Source: Sphingobium sp. OAS761
GTDB taxonomy: Bacteria; Pseudomonadota; Alphaproteobacteria; Sphingomonadales; Sphingomonadaceae
Direction of reading: 5' to 3'
Length of the DNA: 64,000 nucleotides
Assembly: GCF_024168485.1 (NCBI RefSeq)
Contig: NZ_JALJVY010000005.1
Span: 186,001 to 250,000, forward strand
Shown here: positions 8,992 to 17,034 of the stretch, in pieces
Position numbering within the stretch: the first letter of the stretch is position 1
How the letters are laid out: each line of letters begins with the position of its first letter
Notes under the pieces: model-generated
What the model saw: only the letters and a program-made list of their open reading frames with translations
Databases searched by the model: none
What the model was told of the DNA's origin: nothing
Made by a program: the position numbers and the translations under genes

Positions 8992-9023
8992 ACTTCACAA
9001 CTTTACAGCAGATTTTTGTAAAG
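8992..9023. promoter_or_regulatory. Operator candidate between the XRE regulator and aceA
   Basis: ACTTCACA (8992-8999) and ACTTTACA (9000-9007) are contiguous direct half-sites. CTTTACA (9001-9007) also forms a perfect inverted repeat with TGTAAAG (9017-9023) across 9 nt. The cluster sits about 20 bp upstream of the regulator start and about 90 bp upstream of aceA. The core resembles the AACTTTGCA-type site that I recall for corynebacterial RamB, a relative of the divergent regulator. Binding is inferred, not shown. Confidence 0.6.
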
Positions 9024-9111
9024 ATCGACAACTGGACTTCGGCGTGGGTGCGCACGGCCGCAACATCTATCTATTTCGCCGTCCATTCCCGCTCACCCAA
9101 GGATGGACGAC

Positions 9112-10704
9112 ATGACCTATCAAAGTGAAATCGCGAAGGCCGACACGCTGATCGGCGGCCAGGGGCATTGGGACGGCATCGCCCCCGAATCCGTCGCCCG
9201 GATGCGGGTGCAGAACCGTTTCAACACGGGCCTCGACATCGCGCGCTACACTGCGAAGATCATGCGCGCAGACATGGCCGCCTATGACGCCGACCCGGCC
9301 AACTACACCCAGTCGCTGGGCTGCTGGCACGGCTTCATCGGCCAGCAGAAGATGATTTCCATCAAGAAGCATTTCGGCACGACCAAGGGCCGCTATCTCT
9401 ACCTGTCCGGCTGGATGGTCGCGGCGCTGCGCAGCGAATTCGGTCCGCTCCCCGACCAGTCGATGCACGAAAAGACCAGCGTTCCCGCGCTGATCGAGGA
9501 ACTTTACACCTTCCTGCGTCAGGCCGACGCCCGCGAACTGGGCATGATCTTCCGCGATCTCGACACGGCGCGCGAGGAAGGCGACGAGGTCAAGGCTGCC
9601 AAGCTCCAGCAGCAGGTCGACGCTTATGAAACCCATGTGGTCCCGATCATCGCCGACATCGACGCGGGATTCGGCAATGCCGAGGCGACCTATCTGCTCG
9701 CCAAGAAGTTCATCGAGGCCGGCGCCTGCTGCATCCAGATCGAAAACCAGGTCTCTGACGAAAAGCAGTGCGGCCACCAGGACGGCAAGGTCACGGTCCC
9801 GCACGAGGACTTCCTCGCGAAGATCCGTGCCGTCCGCTACGCCTTCCTCGAACTGGGCGTCGACGATGGCGTGATCGTCGCGCGCACCGACTCGCTGGGC
9901 GCGGGCCTGACCAAGCAGATCGCCTTCACCCGCGAAGCGGGCGACATCGGCGATCTCTATAACGGCTTCCTCGATTGCGAGGCGGTCGACGCCGACGCGA
10001 TCGGCCACGGCGACGTCCTCATCAGCCGCAACGGACAGCTGATGAAGCCCAGGCGCCTGCCATCCAATCTCTACCAGTTCCGTCCCGGCACCGGCGAGGA
10101 TCGCTGCGTGCTCGACTGCATCACCGCGCTCCAGAACGGCGCCGACCTGCTGTGGATCGAGACGGAAAAGCCGCATATCGGCCAGATCGGCGGGATGGTC
10201 AGCCGCATCCGCGAGGTGATCCCCGACGCCAAGCTGGTGTATAATAATTCGCCCAGCTTCAACTGGACGCTGAACTTCCGCCAGCAGGTGTTTGATGCGT
10301 GGGAAGCAGCGGGCAGGGACGTCAGCGCCTATGACCGGGCGAAGCTGATGAGCGTGGATTATGACAGCACCGACCTCGGCATCGAGGCGGACGAGCGCAT
10401 CCGCACCTTCCAGAAGGACGCGGCGCGCGAGGCCGGCATATTCCACCACCTCATCACCCTGCCGACCTATCACACGGCGGCGCTCAGCACCGACAATCTG
10501 GCCAAGGAATATTTCGGCAAGGCCGGGATGCTGGGTTACGTCAAGGGCGTGCAGCGGCAGGAAATCCGCCAGGGCATCGCCTGCGTGAAGCATCAGAACA
10601 TGGCCGGTTCCGACATCGGCGACGACCATAAGGAATATTTCGCCGGAGACGCCGCGCTGAAGGCCGGCGGCGCTCACAATACGATGAATCAGTTCGCGGC
10701 ATAG
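9112..10704 (+). CDS. aceA: Isocitrate lyase (long, about 530-aa class)
   Basis: Isocitrate lyase splits isocitrate into glyoxylate and succinate, opening the glyoxylate bypass for growth on acetate or fatty acids. The 530-aa product has the active-site motif KQCGH (Cys220 as catalytic acid) and the metal-binding stretch IIADIDAGFGN. The Gln after the first Lys, instead of Lys/Arg, is normal for the long Pseudomonas-type class. I prefer ATG 9112 over ATG 9103 because AAGGA (9099-9103) gives a good Shine-Dalgarno for the former and overlaps the latter. Malate synthase is not in this window. Regulation probably comes from the divergent XRE regulator. Confidence 0.95.
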   Translation: MTYQSEIAKADTLIGGQGHWDGIAPESVARMRVQNRFNTGLDIARYTAKIMRADMAAYDADPANYTQSLGCWHGFIGQQKMISIKKHFGTTKGRYLYLSGWMVAALRSEFGPLPDQSMHEKTSVPALIEELYTFLRQADARELGMIFRDLDTAREEGDEVKAAKLQQQVDAYETHVVPIIADIDAGFGNAEATYLLAKKFIEAGACCIQIENQVSDEKQCGHQDGKVTVPHEDFLAKIRAVRYAFLELGVDDGVIVARTDSLGAGLTKQIAFTREAGDIGDLYNGFLDCEAVDADAIGHGDVLISRNGQLMKPRRLPSNLYQFRPGTGEDRCVLDCITALQNGADLLWIETEKPHIGQIGGMVSRIREVIPDAKLVYNNSPSFNWTLNFRQQVFDAWEAAGRDVSAYDRAKLMSVDYDSTDLGIEADERIRTFQKDAAREAGIFHHLITLPTYHTAALSTDNLAKEYFGKAGMLGYVKGVQRQEIRQGIACVKHQNMAGSDIGDDHKEYFAGDAALKAGGAHNTMNQFAA

Positions 10705-10901
10705 TTACCCGGTCCCTCGTCCCGCTCTGGGGGGAATGACGAAGGCTTGCGACATTCTGGCCGCAAGCGTTCCCTTTCCCCGGCGGGAACCCGGTGCCGG
10801 CAGGGAAGAGGGGCAGACGCGTTTCGTGGCGAAAGCCGCGAAGACAACCAGCTCGCGGAGGAGGTCGACACGTCTTTCGCGATTTGGGTGGAAGGAACTG
10901 G

Positions 10902-10935
10902 ACGGCCCGGTGGCGCACCACCGGGCCGTTTTTTT
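10902..10935 (+). terminator. Intrinsic terminator downstream of aceA
   Basis: ACGGCCCGGTGG (10902-10913) pairs perfectly with CCACCGGGCCGT (10918-10929) across a 4-nt loop, followed by a run of T to 10935. It lies about 200 nt after the aceA stop, so the aceA transcript has a long 3' end or there is a separate short transcript in between. Bases 10705-10901 contain no gene I can support. Confidence 0.88.
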
Positions 10936-10957
10936 GCCTGTTATCAATAATATGGTT

Positions 10958-12766
10958 TCAGGCGAGCCCTGTCCGCTGCCGCACCGTCTGCTTCAGTATA
11001 TCGAGCGGCATCGCGCCCAGCGTCAGCACCTCATGGAACTGCTTGAGGTCGAACGCCGCGCCCTGCGTCCGCTTCACCTGCGCGCGCAGGTCGTTCCACA
11101 CCGTATGGCCGATCTTGTAGCTGCACGCCTGACCCGGCCAGACGGTGTAGCGGTCGATCTCGCCCTGGCTGCGGCCGCGCGCGATGCCGGTGGTCGCGAT
11201 CAGATAGTCGGTCGCCTTCTCGCGGCTCCAGCGCCTGGCGTGCATGCCGCTGTCGACCACGAGCCGGGTGGCACGGAACAGCAGCGACTGAAGATAGCCG
11301 ACCCGGCCGAGCGGATCGCCTTCATACATGCCCATCTCGTCGGCCAGTTGCTCGGAATAGAGCGCCCAGCCCTCCGAATAGCCGCTGTAGAAGCCGCGCC
11401 GCCGGATCATCGGGATGGAATCCGATTCCAGCGCCACCGACACCTGGAGATGATGGCCCGGCACCGCCTCATGATGGGTCAGCGTGGCCAGGCCGAATTT
11501 GGGCCGGTCGAACGTGTCGCGCAGATTGATGAAGTAGATGGCGGGCCGCGACCCGTCGAGCGAGGCGTTCTGATAATAGCCGCCGGGCGCCCCTGCCTGG
11601 ATCGTTACCGGCACGCGGCGCACCTCGACCGGTGCCCGGGGCACGGTGTGAAACGCCTCGCCGAGCCGGTTCTGCATCGCGATGATCTGGCTGTTGAGCT
11701 GCGCCAACAGGGCCTCGCGACCCGGATCGGTGTTCGGGTAAAGCTGGTCGGGCCGCTTGTTGAGTTCCACCAGCCGGTCGCCGACAGTGCCCCGGCTCAT
11801 CCCCTCGCCTTTCAGGATCGTGTCGATCCGGGCGGATATGTCGGCGACCTGATCGAGGCCCAGTTGATGAATCTCCTCCCCGGTCAGCTTGGTCGTGGTC
11901 GCTGCCTCGGCGGCTGCGGCGTAAAAGGCCTCGCCGTCGGGCAAACGCCAGCAGCCCGCATCATGCACAGCCCTGGCGCGCAGCTGCTGCACCAGTGTGC
12001 GCTGGCGGTCGACGGCCGGAAATATCTTCTCCACGACGATCTTCCCGGCCTGCGCCGCGCGCTCCGGCGGCAGACCGGCAGCAGCCAGCTTCTTGACGAA
12101 GGAAGCGACCAGCACCGTCTGCGCCGGCGGCTGGTCGCGCAGCGCCGCCTGCATCTTCATTGTCGTATCGAGAATATAGTCGGGCGCGAACACGCCCTTG
12201 GCGGCATCCGCTTTCTGCCGGTCCAGTTCGCCGTCCATCGCGGCAGGAAAGGCTTCCAGGCGCGAAAGATAGGCGTCGGCGTCCGCTGCATCTTTCACCC
12301 GGTGCTGCGAATCGAGGAAGTCGGGCACTTCGCGATAGCTGCCGGTCAGCTGGCTGAGGATATAGGGCGCATAGCGGCCCGCCGTCTCGCCATAGCCGAA
12401 CCGTTCGCCCCCGACCGCGCGGTCGAGCTGATAGGCGACGACATCATGGTCGAGCCGGCTCGCCGCGCTCAGCTTGTCGCGGTCGATGCTCGCCAACTGC
12501 TTCGCCTGCGCCTTGCTTCGGGCAAGGTCGCGGGCGGCCCCTGCGGCGCTGGTATCGGACAGCTTGCCACGCAACGGCGCGCGCGGACCGGTGTCGAGGC
12601 CAAGGCGCGTCGCGCTTTCGGGCGCATCCTCCAGCCGTTCGTAGAAAAAGCCGTCCAGCATCGCCCGCAGGCGTGCGTCGGCGTCCCCGGGCTGGGCGAA
12701 GGCACGTGAACCGGCGGCGGCGATGGCGGTGGCGCCGCCGGTGGCAAGAAACTGGCGTCGGTGCAC
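10958..12766 (-). CDS. DUF885 family protein, Tat-exported, peptidase-like
   Basis: The 602-aa product begins with a twin-arginine signal (HRRQFLATGG, then an Ala-rich stretch ending AFAQ), so it is predicted to be exported folded to the periplasm. The C-terminal half has HHEAVPGHHLQ, the HExxPGHH metal-binding motif of the DUF885 family, which resembles zinc metallopeptidases; a second conserved block is SEGWALYSEQL. I chose GTG 12766, which has GGAG about 10 nt upstream and places the RR motif at residues 3-4; an ATG at 12865 in the same frame would bury the Tat motif. No peptidase substrate can be inferred. The gene is divergent from the GST gene. Confidence 0.85.
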   Translation of the reverse strand: MHRRQFLATGGATAIAAAGSRAFAQPGDADARLRAMLDGFFYERLEDAPESATRLGLDTGPRAPLRGKLSDTSAAGAARDLARSKAQAKQLASIDRDKLSAASRLDHDVVAYQLDRAVGGERFGYGETAGRYAPYILSQLTGSYREVPDFLDSQHRVKDAADADAYLSRLEAFPAAMDGELDRQKADAAKGVFAPDYILDTTMKMQAALRDQPPAQTVLVASFVKKLAAAGLPPERAAQAGKIVVEKIFPAVDRQRTLVQQLRARAVHDAGCWRLPDGEAFYAAAAEAATTTKLTGEEIHQLGLDQVADISARIDTILKGEGMSRGTVGDRLVELNKRPDQLYPNTDPGREALLAQLNSQIIAMQNRLGEAFHTVPRAPVEVRRVPVTIQAGAPGGYYQNASLDGSRPAIYFINLRDTFDRPKFGLATLTHHEAVPGHHLQVSVALESDSIPMIRRRGFYSGYSEGWALYSEQLADEMGMYEGDPLGRVGYLQSLLFRATRLVVDSGMHARRWSREKATDYLIATTGIARGRSQGEIDRYTVWPGQACSYKIGHTVWNDLRAQVKRTQGAAFDLKQFHEVLTLGAMPLDILKQTVRQRTGLA

Positions 12767-12978
12767 GGCAAGGGGACTCCATGGATGGCAAAGGGCGGCA
12801 AGGGGAAAGCCGGCCCGAAACACCCTCTTTTGACGCGCGTTCAACAATTTGGCTAGGGCCGGCACGACGGACCGGGCGGCCGTTCATAAGCCCAGCTTGT
12901 CAGCGCGTAGATCGTTGCCGCTGTCGCATCCCCGTCCGATGCGATATGCCGCGCATGCCCGGGAAAGGGAGGGAGTCC

Positions 12979-13665
12979 ATGTCCTACACGCTCATCACCG
13001 CCAATCGAAACTACAGCAGCTGGTCGCTACGCCCGTGGCTGCTGATGAAGGCGCTGCATATCCCGTTCGAGGACCGGATAGAATTTTTCACCGCCGCCAC
13101 CAACTACGCCGCGTTCCGCAGCTTCTCGCCCACCGGGCAGGTGCCGGCGCTGGTCGATGGGACGCGTACCGTCTGGGATTCGCTGGGCATCACCCTCTAT
13201 CTCGCGGATCGCCATCCCGGTGTCTGGCCCGCGGACGAGGCCGCGCGCGCATTCGCCCAGTGCGCGGCCGCCGAAATGCACAGCGGCTTTTCCGCCCTGC
13301 GGAACGACTGCACCATGAATGTCGGCGTCCGCGTCGAACCGCACATGCCGTCGCCCGCGCTCAACAGGGACATCGCCCGGTTGCGCGAATTGTGGGAGCA
13401 GGGACTGGACCGCTTCGGCGGACCGTTCCTTGCAGGCAGGGTCCTTACCGCGGTCGACGCCTTTTACGCACCCGTAGCGTTCCGCGTCCGCACCTACGGA
13501 CTGGACGTCGGGCAAAAGGGGCAGGCCTGGGTCGATCATATGCTGTCCCATCCGGCCATGCTGCAATGGGAGGAGGAAGCGCTGGCCGAGACCTGGCGCG
13601 AGGAAAGCCACGAGGCGGAGATCGGCGCTGCCGGCCGCATCGTCGAGGATTATCGCGCCCGCTGA
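12979..13665 (+). CDS. Glutathione S-transferase family protein
   Basis: The 228-aa product has an N-terminal thioredoxin-like domain beginning YTLITANRNYSSWSLRPW, in which the SxWS-type segment supplies the glutathione-activating serine in zeta/beta-like GSTs. It then has the cis-Pro motif GQVPAL and D-S-L-G-I-T-L-Y-L-A, which correspond to the glutathione gamma-glutamyl binding region. The C-terminal helical domain runs from about residue 85 to the end. ATG 12979 has the strong Shine-Dalgarno GGGAGG just upstream. Substrate is unknown. The gene stands alone, divergent from the DUF885 gene and about 100 bp before leuC. Confidence 0.87.
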   Translation: MSYTLITANRNYSSWSLRPWLLMKALHIPFEDRIEFFTAATNYAAFRSFSPTGQVPALVDGTRTVWDSLGITLYLADRHPGVWPADEAARAFAQCAAAEMHSGFSALRNDCTMNVGVRVEPHMPSPALNRDIARLRELWEQGLDRFGGPFLAGRVLTAVDAFYAPVAFRVRTYGLDVGQKGQAWVDHMLSHPAMLQWEEEALAETWREESHEAEIGAAGRIVEDYRAR

Positions 13666-13766
13666 TCCTCGCTGTAACATTCTTGCCGATAGTGCGGCAA
13701 AATCGTCTGTTTAGGTACGCCTTTCCCCTTTTCCCGTCGCCCTTCCGGGTCTAGGGGAGGGCCATC

Positions 13767-15218
13767 ATGGTTAAGCCCCGCACCCTCTACGAAAAGATAT
13801 GGGACGCGCACGTCGTCGAACGGCGTCCCGATGGCACCTGCCTCATCTATATCGACCGCCATCTCGTCCACGAAGTGACCAGTCCGCAGGCGTTCGAGGG
13901 GCTTCGCCTTGCCGGGCGCAAGGTGCGCCGGCCCGATCTCACGCTGGCGGTGCCCGATCACAACCTGCCCACCACGCCGCGCCGCGATGCGCAGGGCAAC
14001 CGCATCCCCATCGCCGACCCCGAAAGCGCGCAGCAGCTTGCCGCGCTGGAACGCAACGCGCCCGAATTCGGGGTGCGCCTGATCGGCGACGCCGATGCGG
14101 AACAGGGCATCGTCCATGTCGTGGGCCCGGAACAGGGTTTCACCCTGCCCGGCACCACGCTGGTCTGCGGCGACAGCCATACCAGTTCGCACGGTGCGCT
14201 GGGCGCCCTGGCCTTCGGTATCGGCACGTCCGAAGTGGAACATGTGCTCGCCACCCAGACGCTGCTGCTCAAACAGTCGAAGACCATGGCGGTCGTCGTG
14301 GACGGCGAACTCGCCCCGGGCGTCACGCCCAAGGATGTGGCTCTGGCGATCTGCGGCACGATCGGCACCGCGGGCGGCACCGGCTACGTCATGGAATATC
14401 GCGGTTCCGTTTTCCGCGACATGTCGATCGAAGGTCGCCTGACCGTCGCCAACATGTCGATAGAGGCGGGCGCGCGGTCCGGCCTGTTCGCCCCGGACGA
14501 CAAGACGTTCGCCTATCTGAAAGGCCGCCCGATGGCCCCGCAGGGCGCGGATTTCGACGCCGCCGTCGCATGGTGGAGGACGCTCGTTACCGATGAGGGG
14601 GCCGTTTTCGACAAGACGGTCGTCATCGACGCGGCCGATATCGTGCCCACCGTCACCTGGGGTACCAGCCCGGAGGATGTGGTGCCCGTGACTGGCGTGG
14701 TCCCCGATCCGCAAAGCTTCGCCGATCCTTCCAAGCAGGCCGCCGCGCAGAAGTCGCTGGACTATATGGGCCTCACCGCCGGCCAGCGTATGGAGGAGGT
14801 CGCGATAGAGCATATATTCATCGGCAGCTGCACCAACAGCCGGATCGAGGACCTGCGCGCTGCCGCCGCGCTGCTGAAGGGCCGCCATATCGCCAGCGGG
14901 ATCAAGCTGGCCATGGTCGTGCCGGGTTCCGGACTGGTCAAGCGGCAGGCCGAGGCGGAGGGTCTGGATCGCATCTTTCTGGATGCCGGCTTCGAATGGC
15001 GCGAGCCGGGCTGTTCGGCATGTCTGGGCATGAATCCGGACAAAGTCCCGGCGGGGGAACGCTGCGCATCGACCAGCAACCGCAATTTCATGGGGCGACA
15101 GGGGCCGGGGTCGCGGACGCATCTGGTCTCGCCCGCCATGGCGGCGGCGGCGGCGGTGACCGGGTATCTTACCGACGTTCGCGCGTTGATGACCGATAAA
15201 GAGGGGATGGTCGCATGA
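13767..15218 (+). CDS. leuC: 3-isopropylmalate dehydratase large subunit
   Basis: LeuC with LeuD isomerises 2- to 3-isopropylmalate in leucine synthesis, using a [4Fe-4S] cluster as in aconitase. The 483-aa product has the cluster ligands in GSCTNSR and [13 protein letters not shown], the motif [12 protein letters not shown] near residue 133, and normal length. AGGGGAGGG precedes the ATG. A short inverted repeat, TTGCCG (13683-13688)/CGGCAA (13695-13700), lies in the leader, but no leucine-rich leader peptide was recognised. The stop overlaps the next small ORF as ATGA. Confidence 0.97.
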   Translation: MVKPRTLYEKIWDAHVVERRPDGTCLIYIDRHLVHEVTSPQAFEGLRLAGRKVRRPDLTLAVPDHNLPTTPRRDAQGNRIPIADPESAQQLAALERNAPEFGVRLIGDADAEQGIVHVVGPEQGFTLPGTTLVCGDSHTSSHGALGALAFGIGTSEVEHVLATQTLLLKQSKTMAVVVDGELAPGVTPKDVALAICGTIGTAGGTGYVMEYRGSVFRDMSIEGRLTVANMSIEAGARSGLFAPDDKTFAYLKGRPMAPQGADFDAAVAWWRTLVTDEGAVFDKTVVIDAADIVPTVTWGTSPEDVVPVTGVVPDPQSFADPSKQAAAQKSLDYMGLTAGQRMEEVAIEHIFIGSCTNSRIEDLRAAAALLKGRHIASGIKLAMVVPGSGLVKRQAEAEGLDRIFLDAGFEWREPGCSACLGMNPDKVPAGERCASTSNRNFMGRQGPGSRTHLVSPAMAAAAAVTGYLTDVRALMTDKEGMVA

Positions 15219-15325
15219 AGAAGATTTTCTGGCTGCTGACGCTGGGCGCGCTTGCCAGCGCGGCGATGGCTGCATCGCTGGGCCGCGCCGAGGACGCACC
15301 CGTCGAGGTGCAGCAGGTCCGCTGA
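15215..15325 (+). CDS. 36-aa exported or membrane small protein between leuC and leuD
   Basis: ATG 15215 overlaps the leuC stop (ATGA) and the TGA at 15323-15325 overlaps the leuD ATG by one base (TGATG). The 36 codons therefore fill the space between the two subunit genes exactly. The peptide has a lysine pair (KK), a hydrophobic stretch [15 protein letters not shown] ending in an AxA-like site, and a polar acidic tail (AEDAPVEV). This looks like a signal peptide or a single membrane helix. I do not recognise a family. The exact coupling on both sides makes translation likely; it may serve only to keep ribosomes moving from leuC to leuD, or encode a real secreted microprotein. Confidence 0.7.
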   Translation: MKKIFWLLTLGALASAAMAASLGRAEDAPVEVQQVR

Positions 15326-15918
15326 TGGAAAAACTGACGACCGTCGACGGACGGGCCTATCCGTTCGGGATGAAGAATGTCGATACCGACATCGTCATCC
15401 CGGCACATTGGCTCAAGACGATTTCCCGTTCGGGCCTGGGCAAGGGCGCGTTCGAGGTCCTGCGCAAGGAACCCGGCAACGTCTTTGACGACCCCGACTA
15501 TGCGGGCAGCCCGATCCTGATCGCAGGCGACAATTTCGGATGTGGCTCCAGCCGCGAACACGCGGCCTGGGCACTGGGCGACCTGGGCATCAAGGTAGTG
15601 ATCGCACCCAGTTTCTCGGACATTTTTTCGGGTAACGCCTTCAAGAACGGCATCCTGACCGTCGTTTTGCCGCAGGCGGCCGTCGATCGCTTGCTGGAGG
15701 TCGCGAAGACCGATCCCATCCATGTCGATCTGGAGACCCAGACCGTTACCACCCAGTTCCAGGATCGCTTTCATTTCGAGATCGACCCGTTTCGCAAGCA
15801 TTGCCTGCTCGGTGGACTGGACGAGATCGGATTGACGCTGGACGATGTCGACGCGATCGACAGTTATGAAGCGAAAATCGCCGTCGAACGCCCCTGGACC
15901 GTTCCGGCCGTTGCCTAA
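15325..15918 (+). CDS. leuD: 3-isopropylmalate dehydratase small subunit
   Basis: LeuD forms the swivelling domain of isopropylmalate isomerase and partners with LeuC. The 197-aa product has [14 protein letters not shown] near the N-terminus and the substrate-binding motif [14 protein letters not shown] (about residues 72-85). Length is normal. Its ATG shares a base with the stop of the 36-aa ORF, so it should be translated by reinitiation or coupling. DUF1476 follows 59 bp downstream on the same strand. Confidence 0.97.
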   Translation: MEKLTTVDGRAYPFGMKNVDTDIVIPAHWLKTISRSGLGKGAFEVLRKEPGNVFDDPDYAGSPILIAGDNFGCGSSREHAAWALGDLGIKVVIAPSFSDIFSGNAFKNGILTVVLPQAAVDRLLEVAKTDPIHVDLETQTVTTQFQDRFHFEIDPFRKHCLLGGLDEIGLTLDDVDAIDSYEAKIAVERPWTVPAVA

Positions 15919-15977
15919 TTCCCCGCTTGTTCCTATCAGCATGGGAAAGACGGCATGAAGATGAGGCTGACCAAGGC

Positions 15978-16301
15978 ATGACCACTTTCGACGATCGCGA
16001 ACGGGCGTTCGAAAACATGTTCGCCCACGACCAGGAGATGCAGTTCCGCATCCAGGCACGGCGCAACCGCCTGCTGGGCGAATGGGCCGCGGCAAGGATG
16101 GGGCTGACCCCGGAAGAGACCGATGCCTATGCCAAGGCGGTGGTGCAGGCCGATTTCGAGGAAGCGGGCGACGAAGACGTCATCCGCAAGCTGTTGGGCG
16201 ACATGACATCGGCCGGTATCGACATTGACGAGGCCGGGGTGCGCGCTGCACTCGATGAACAGGCGGTCATCGCGCGCCGCATGTTCATCGAAGCCCAGTA
16301 G
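15978..16301 (+). CDS. DUF1476 protein, F1-ATPase zeta-subunit-like inhibitor
   Basis: The 107-aa product starts MTTFDDRERAFENMFAHDQE and continues with a charged helical domain. This is the DUF1476 family, whose Paracoccus member is the zeta subunit that blocks F1-ATPase hydrolysis through its N-terminal helix. The family is restricted to alphaproteobacteria and length is normal. ATG 15978 fits homologues; an upstream in-frame start exists but has no support. It lies between leuD and the bolA-like gene in a co-directional run. The role as ATP synthase inhibitor is a family inference; some homologues inhibit weakly. Confidence 0.85.
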   Translation: MTTFDDRERAFENMFAHDQEMQFRIQARRNRLLGEWAAARMGLTPEETDAYAKAVVQADFEEAGDEDVIRKLLGDMTSAGIDIDEAGVRAALDEQAVIARRMFIEAQ

Positions 16302-16311
16302 GACGACGCCC

Positions 16312-16545
16312 ATGCCGATGGCCGCCGAAGAGATTGCGGACATGATAAGGGCCGCGATTCCCGATGCCGCGGTGGAAATCACCGATTTGGCCGGAGATGG
16401 CGACCATTATGCCGCGCGCGTGGTGTCGGAAAGCTTCCGGGGGATGAATCGCGTGGCGCAGCAACGTGCCGTGTACGCCGCTCTCGGCGGGCGGATGGGC
16501 GGCGTGCTGCATGCCTTGCAACTGACCACTGCGGTTCCCAACTAA
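16312..16545 (+). CDS. BolA family protein
   Basis: The 77-aa product contains the BolA/IbaG fold: an N-terminal helix (AEEIADMIRAAIPDA), a GDGDHYAARVVSESF strand region and the helix RVAQQRAVYAALGG. BolA proteins bind a [2Fe-2S] cluster together with CGFS monothiol glutaredoxins, and the next gene encodes exactly such a glutaredoxin. The His in GDGDHY is the usual cluster-ligand position. It starts 10 bp after the DUF1476 stop. Confidence 0.9.
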   Translation: MPMAAEEIADMIRAAIPDAAVEITDLAGDGDHYAARVVSESFRGMNRVAQQRAVYAALGGRMGGVLHALQLTTAVPN

Positions 16546-16601
16546 CGGACCATGGACAAGCGCGCCATGGATCGGCGCCAGACAGAATTGGAAGATTGGA
16601 C

Positions 16602-16934
16602 ATGACCGACGCCGTGCAGCAACGGATCGCCGATATTGTGGGTGGCCATGACGTGGTGCTTTTCATGAAGGGCACGCCGCTTTTTCCGCAATGCGGCTTT
16701 TCCAGCCGCGCGATCGCCATCCTGGAACATCTGGGCGTCGCCTATGATACGGTCGACGTGTTGCAGGACCAGGCCGTGCGTCAGGGTATAAAGGCCTTTT
16801 CCGACTGGCCGACCATTCCCCAGCTTTATGTAAAGGGCGAATTTGTCGGCGGCAGCGACATCATGATGGAAATGTACGAAGCCGGCGAATTGCAGCAGCT
16901 GATGACCGATCAGGGTGTCGCTGCGGCCGGTTAA
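16602..16934 (+). CDS. grxD: Monothiol glutaredoxin (Grx4/GrxD type, CGFS)
   Basis: The 110-aa product has the monothiol active site PQCGFSSRA, the KGTP motif before it, and WPTIPQLY with the cis-Pro that contacts glutathione. Such proteins carry [2Fe-2S] clusters as dimers or with BolA and deliver them to targets. The adjacent bolA gene supports that role. I chose ATG 16602, preceded by GGAAG; a TTG at 16596 in frame is less likely. An intrinsic terminator follows 25 bp after the stop. Confidence 0.95.
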   Translation: MTDAVQQRIADIVGGHDVVLFMKGTPLFPQCGFSSRAIAILEHLGVAYDTVDVLQDQAVRQGIKAFSDWPTIPQLYVKGEFVGGSDIMMEMYEAGELQQLMTDQGVAAAG

Positions 16935-16959
16935 AGCGCTGCGGTATCCTGCTTCACGC

Positions 16960-16990
16960 AAGGGGCTCGCGATGCGGGCCCTTTTTTATT
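16960..16990 (+). terminator. Intrinsic terminator after grxD
   Basis: AAGGG, a bulged G and CTCGC pair with GCGGGCCCTT across a 3-nt GAT loop, followed by TTTTTTATTT. It closes the leuC-leuD-DUF1476-bolA-grxD run, and the sequence beyond it is the decayed accessory stretch. Confidence 0.8.
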
Positions 16991-17034
16991 TGGCTGCATC
17001 GCACGATTGTCGCAACCGCCCGCCCCGGTCCGAT

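Noticed and set aside
7601..9115. Plus-strand frame covering the XRE regulator gene
   Set aside because: It is antisense to a well-supported regulator and has no family signature.
10736..12709. Long plus-strand frame after aceA
   Set aside because: It runs antisense through the DUF885 gene and crosses the aceA terminator, so it cannot be a continuous gene.
12767..12978. A gene in the gap between the DUF885 and GST genes
   Set aside because: Frames here are only upstream extensions of the two divergent genes, without conserved content.
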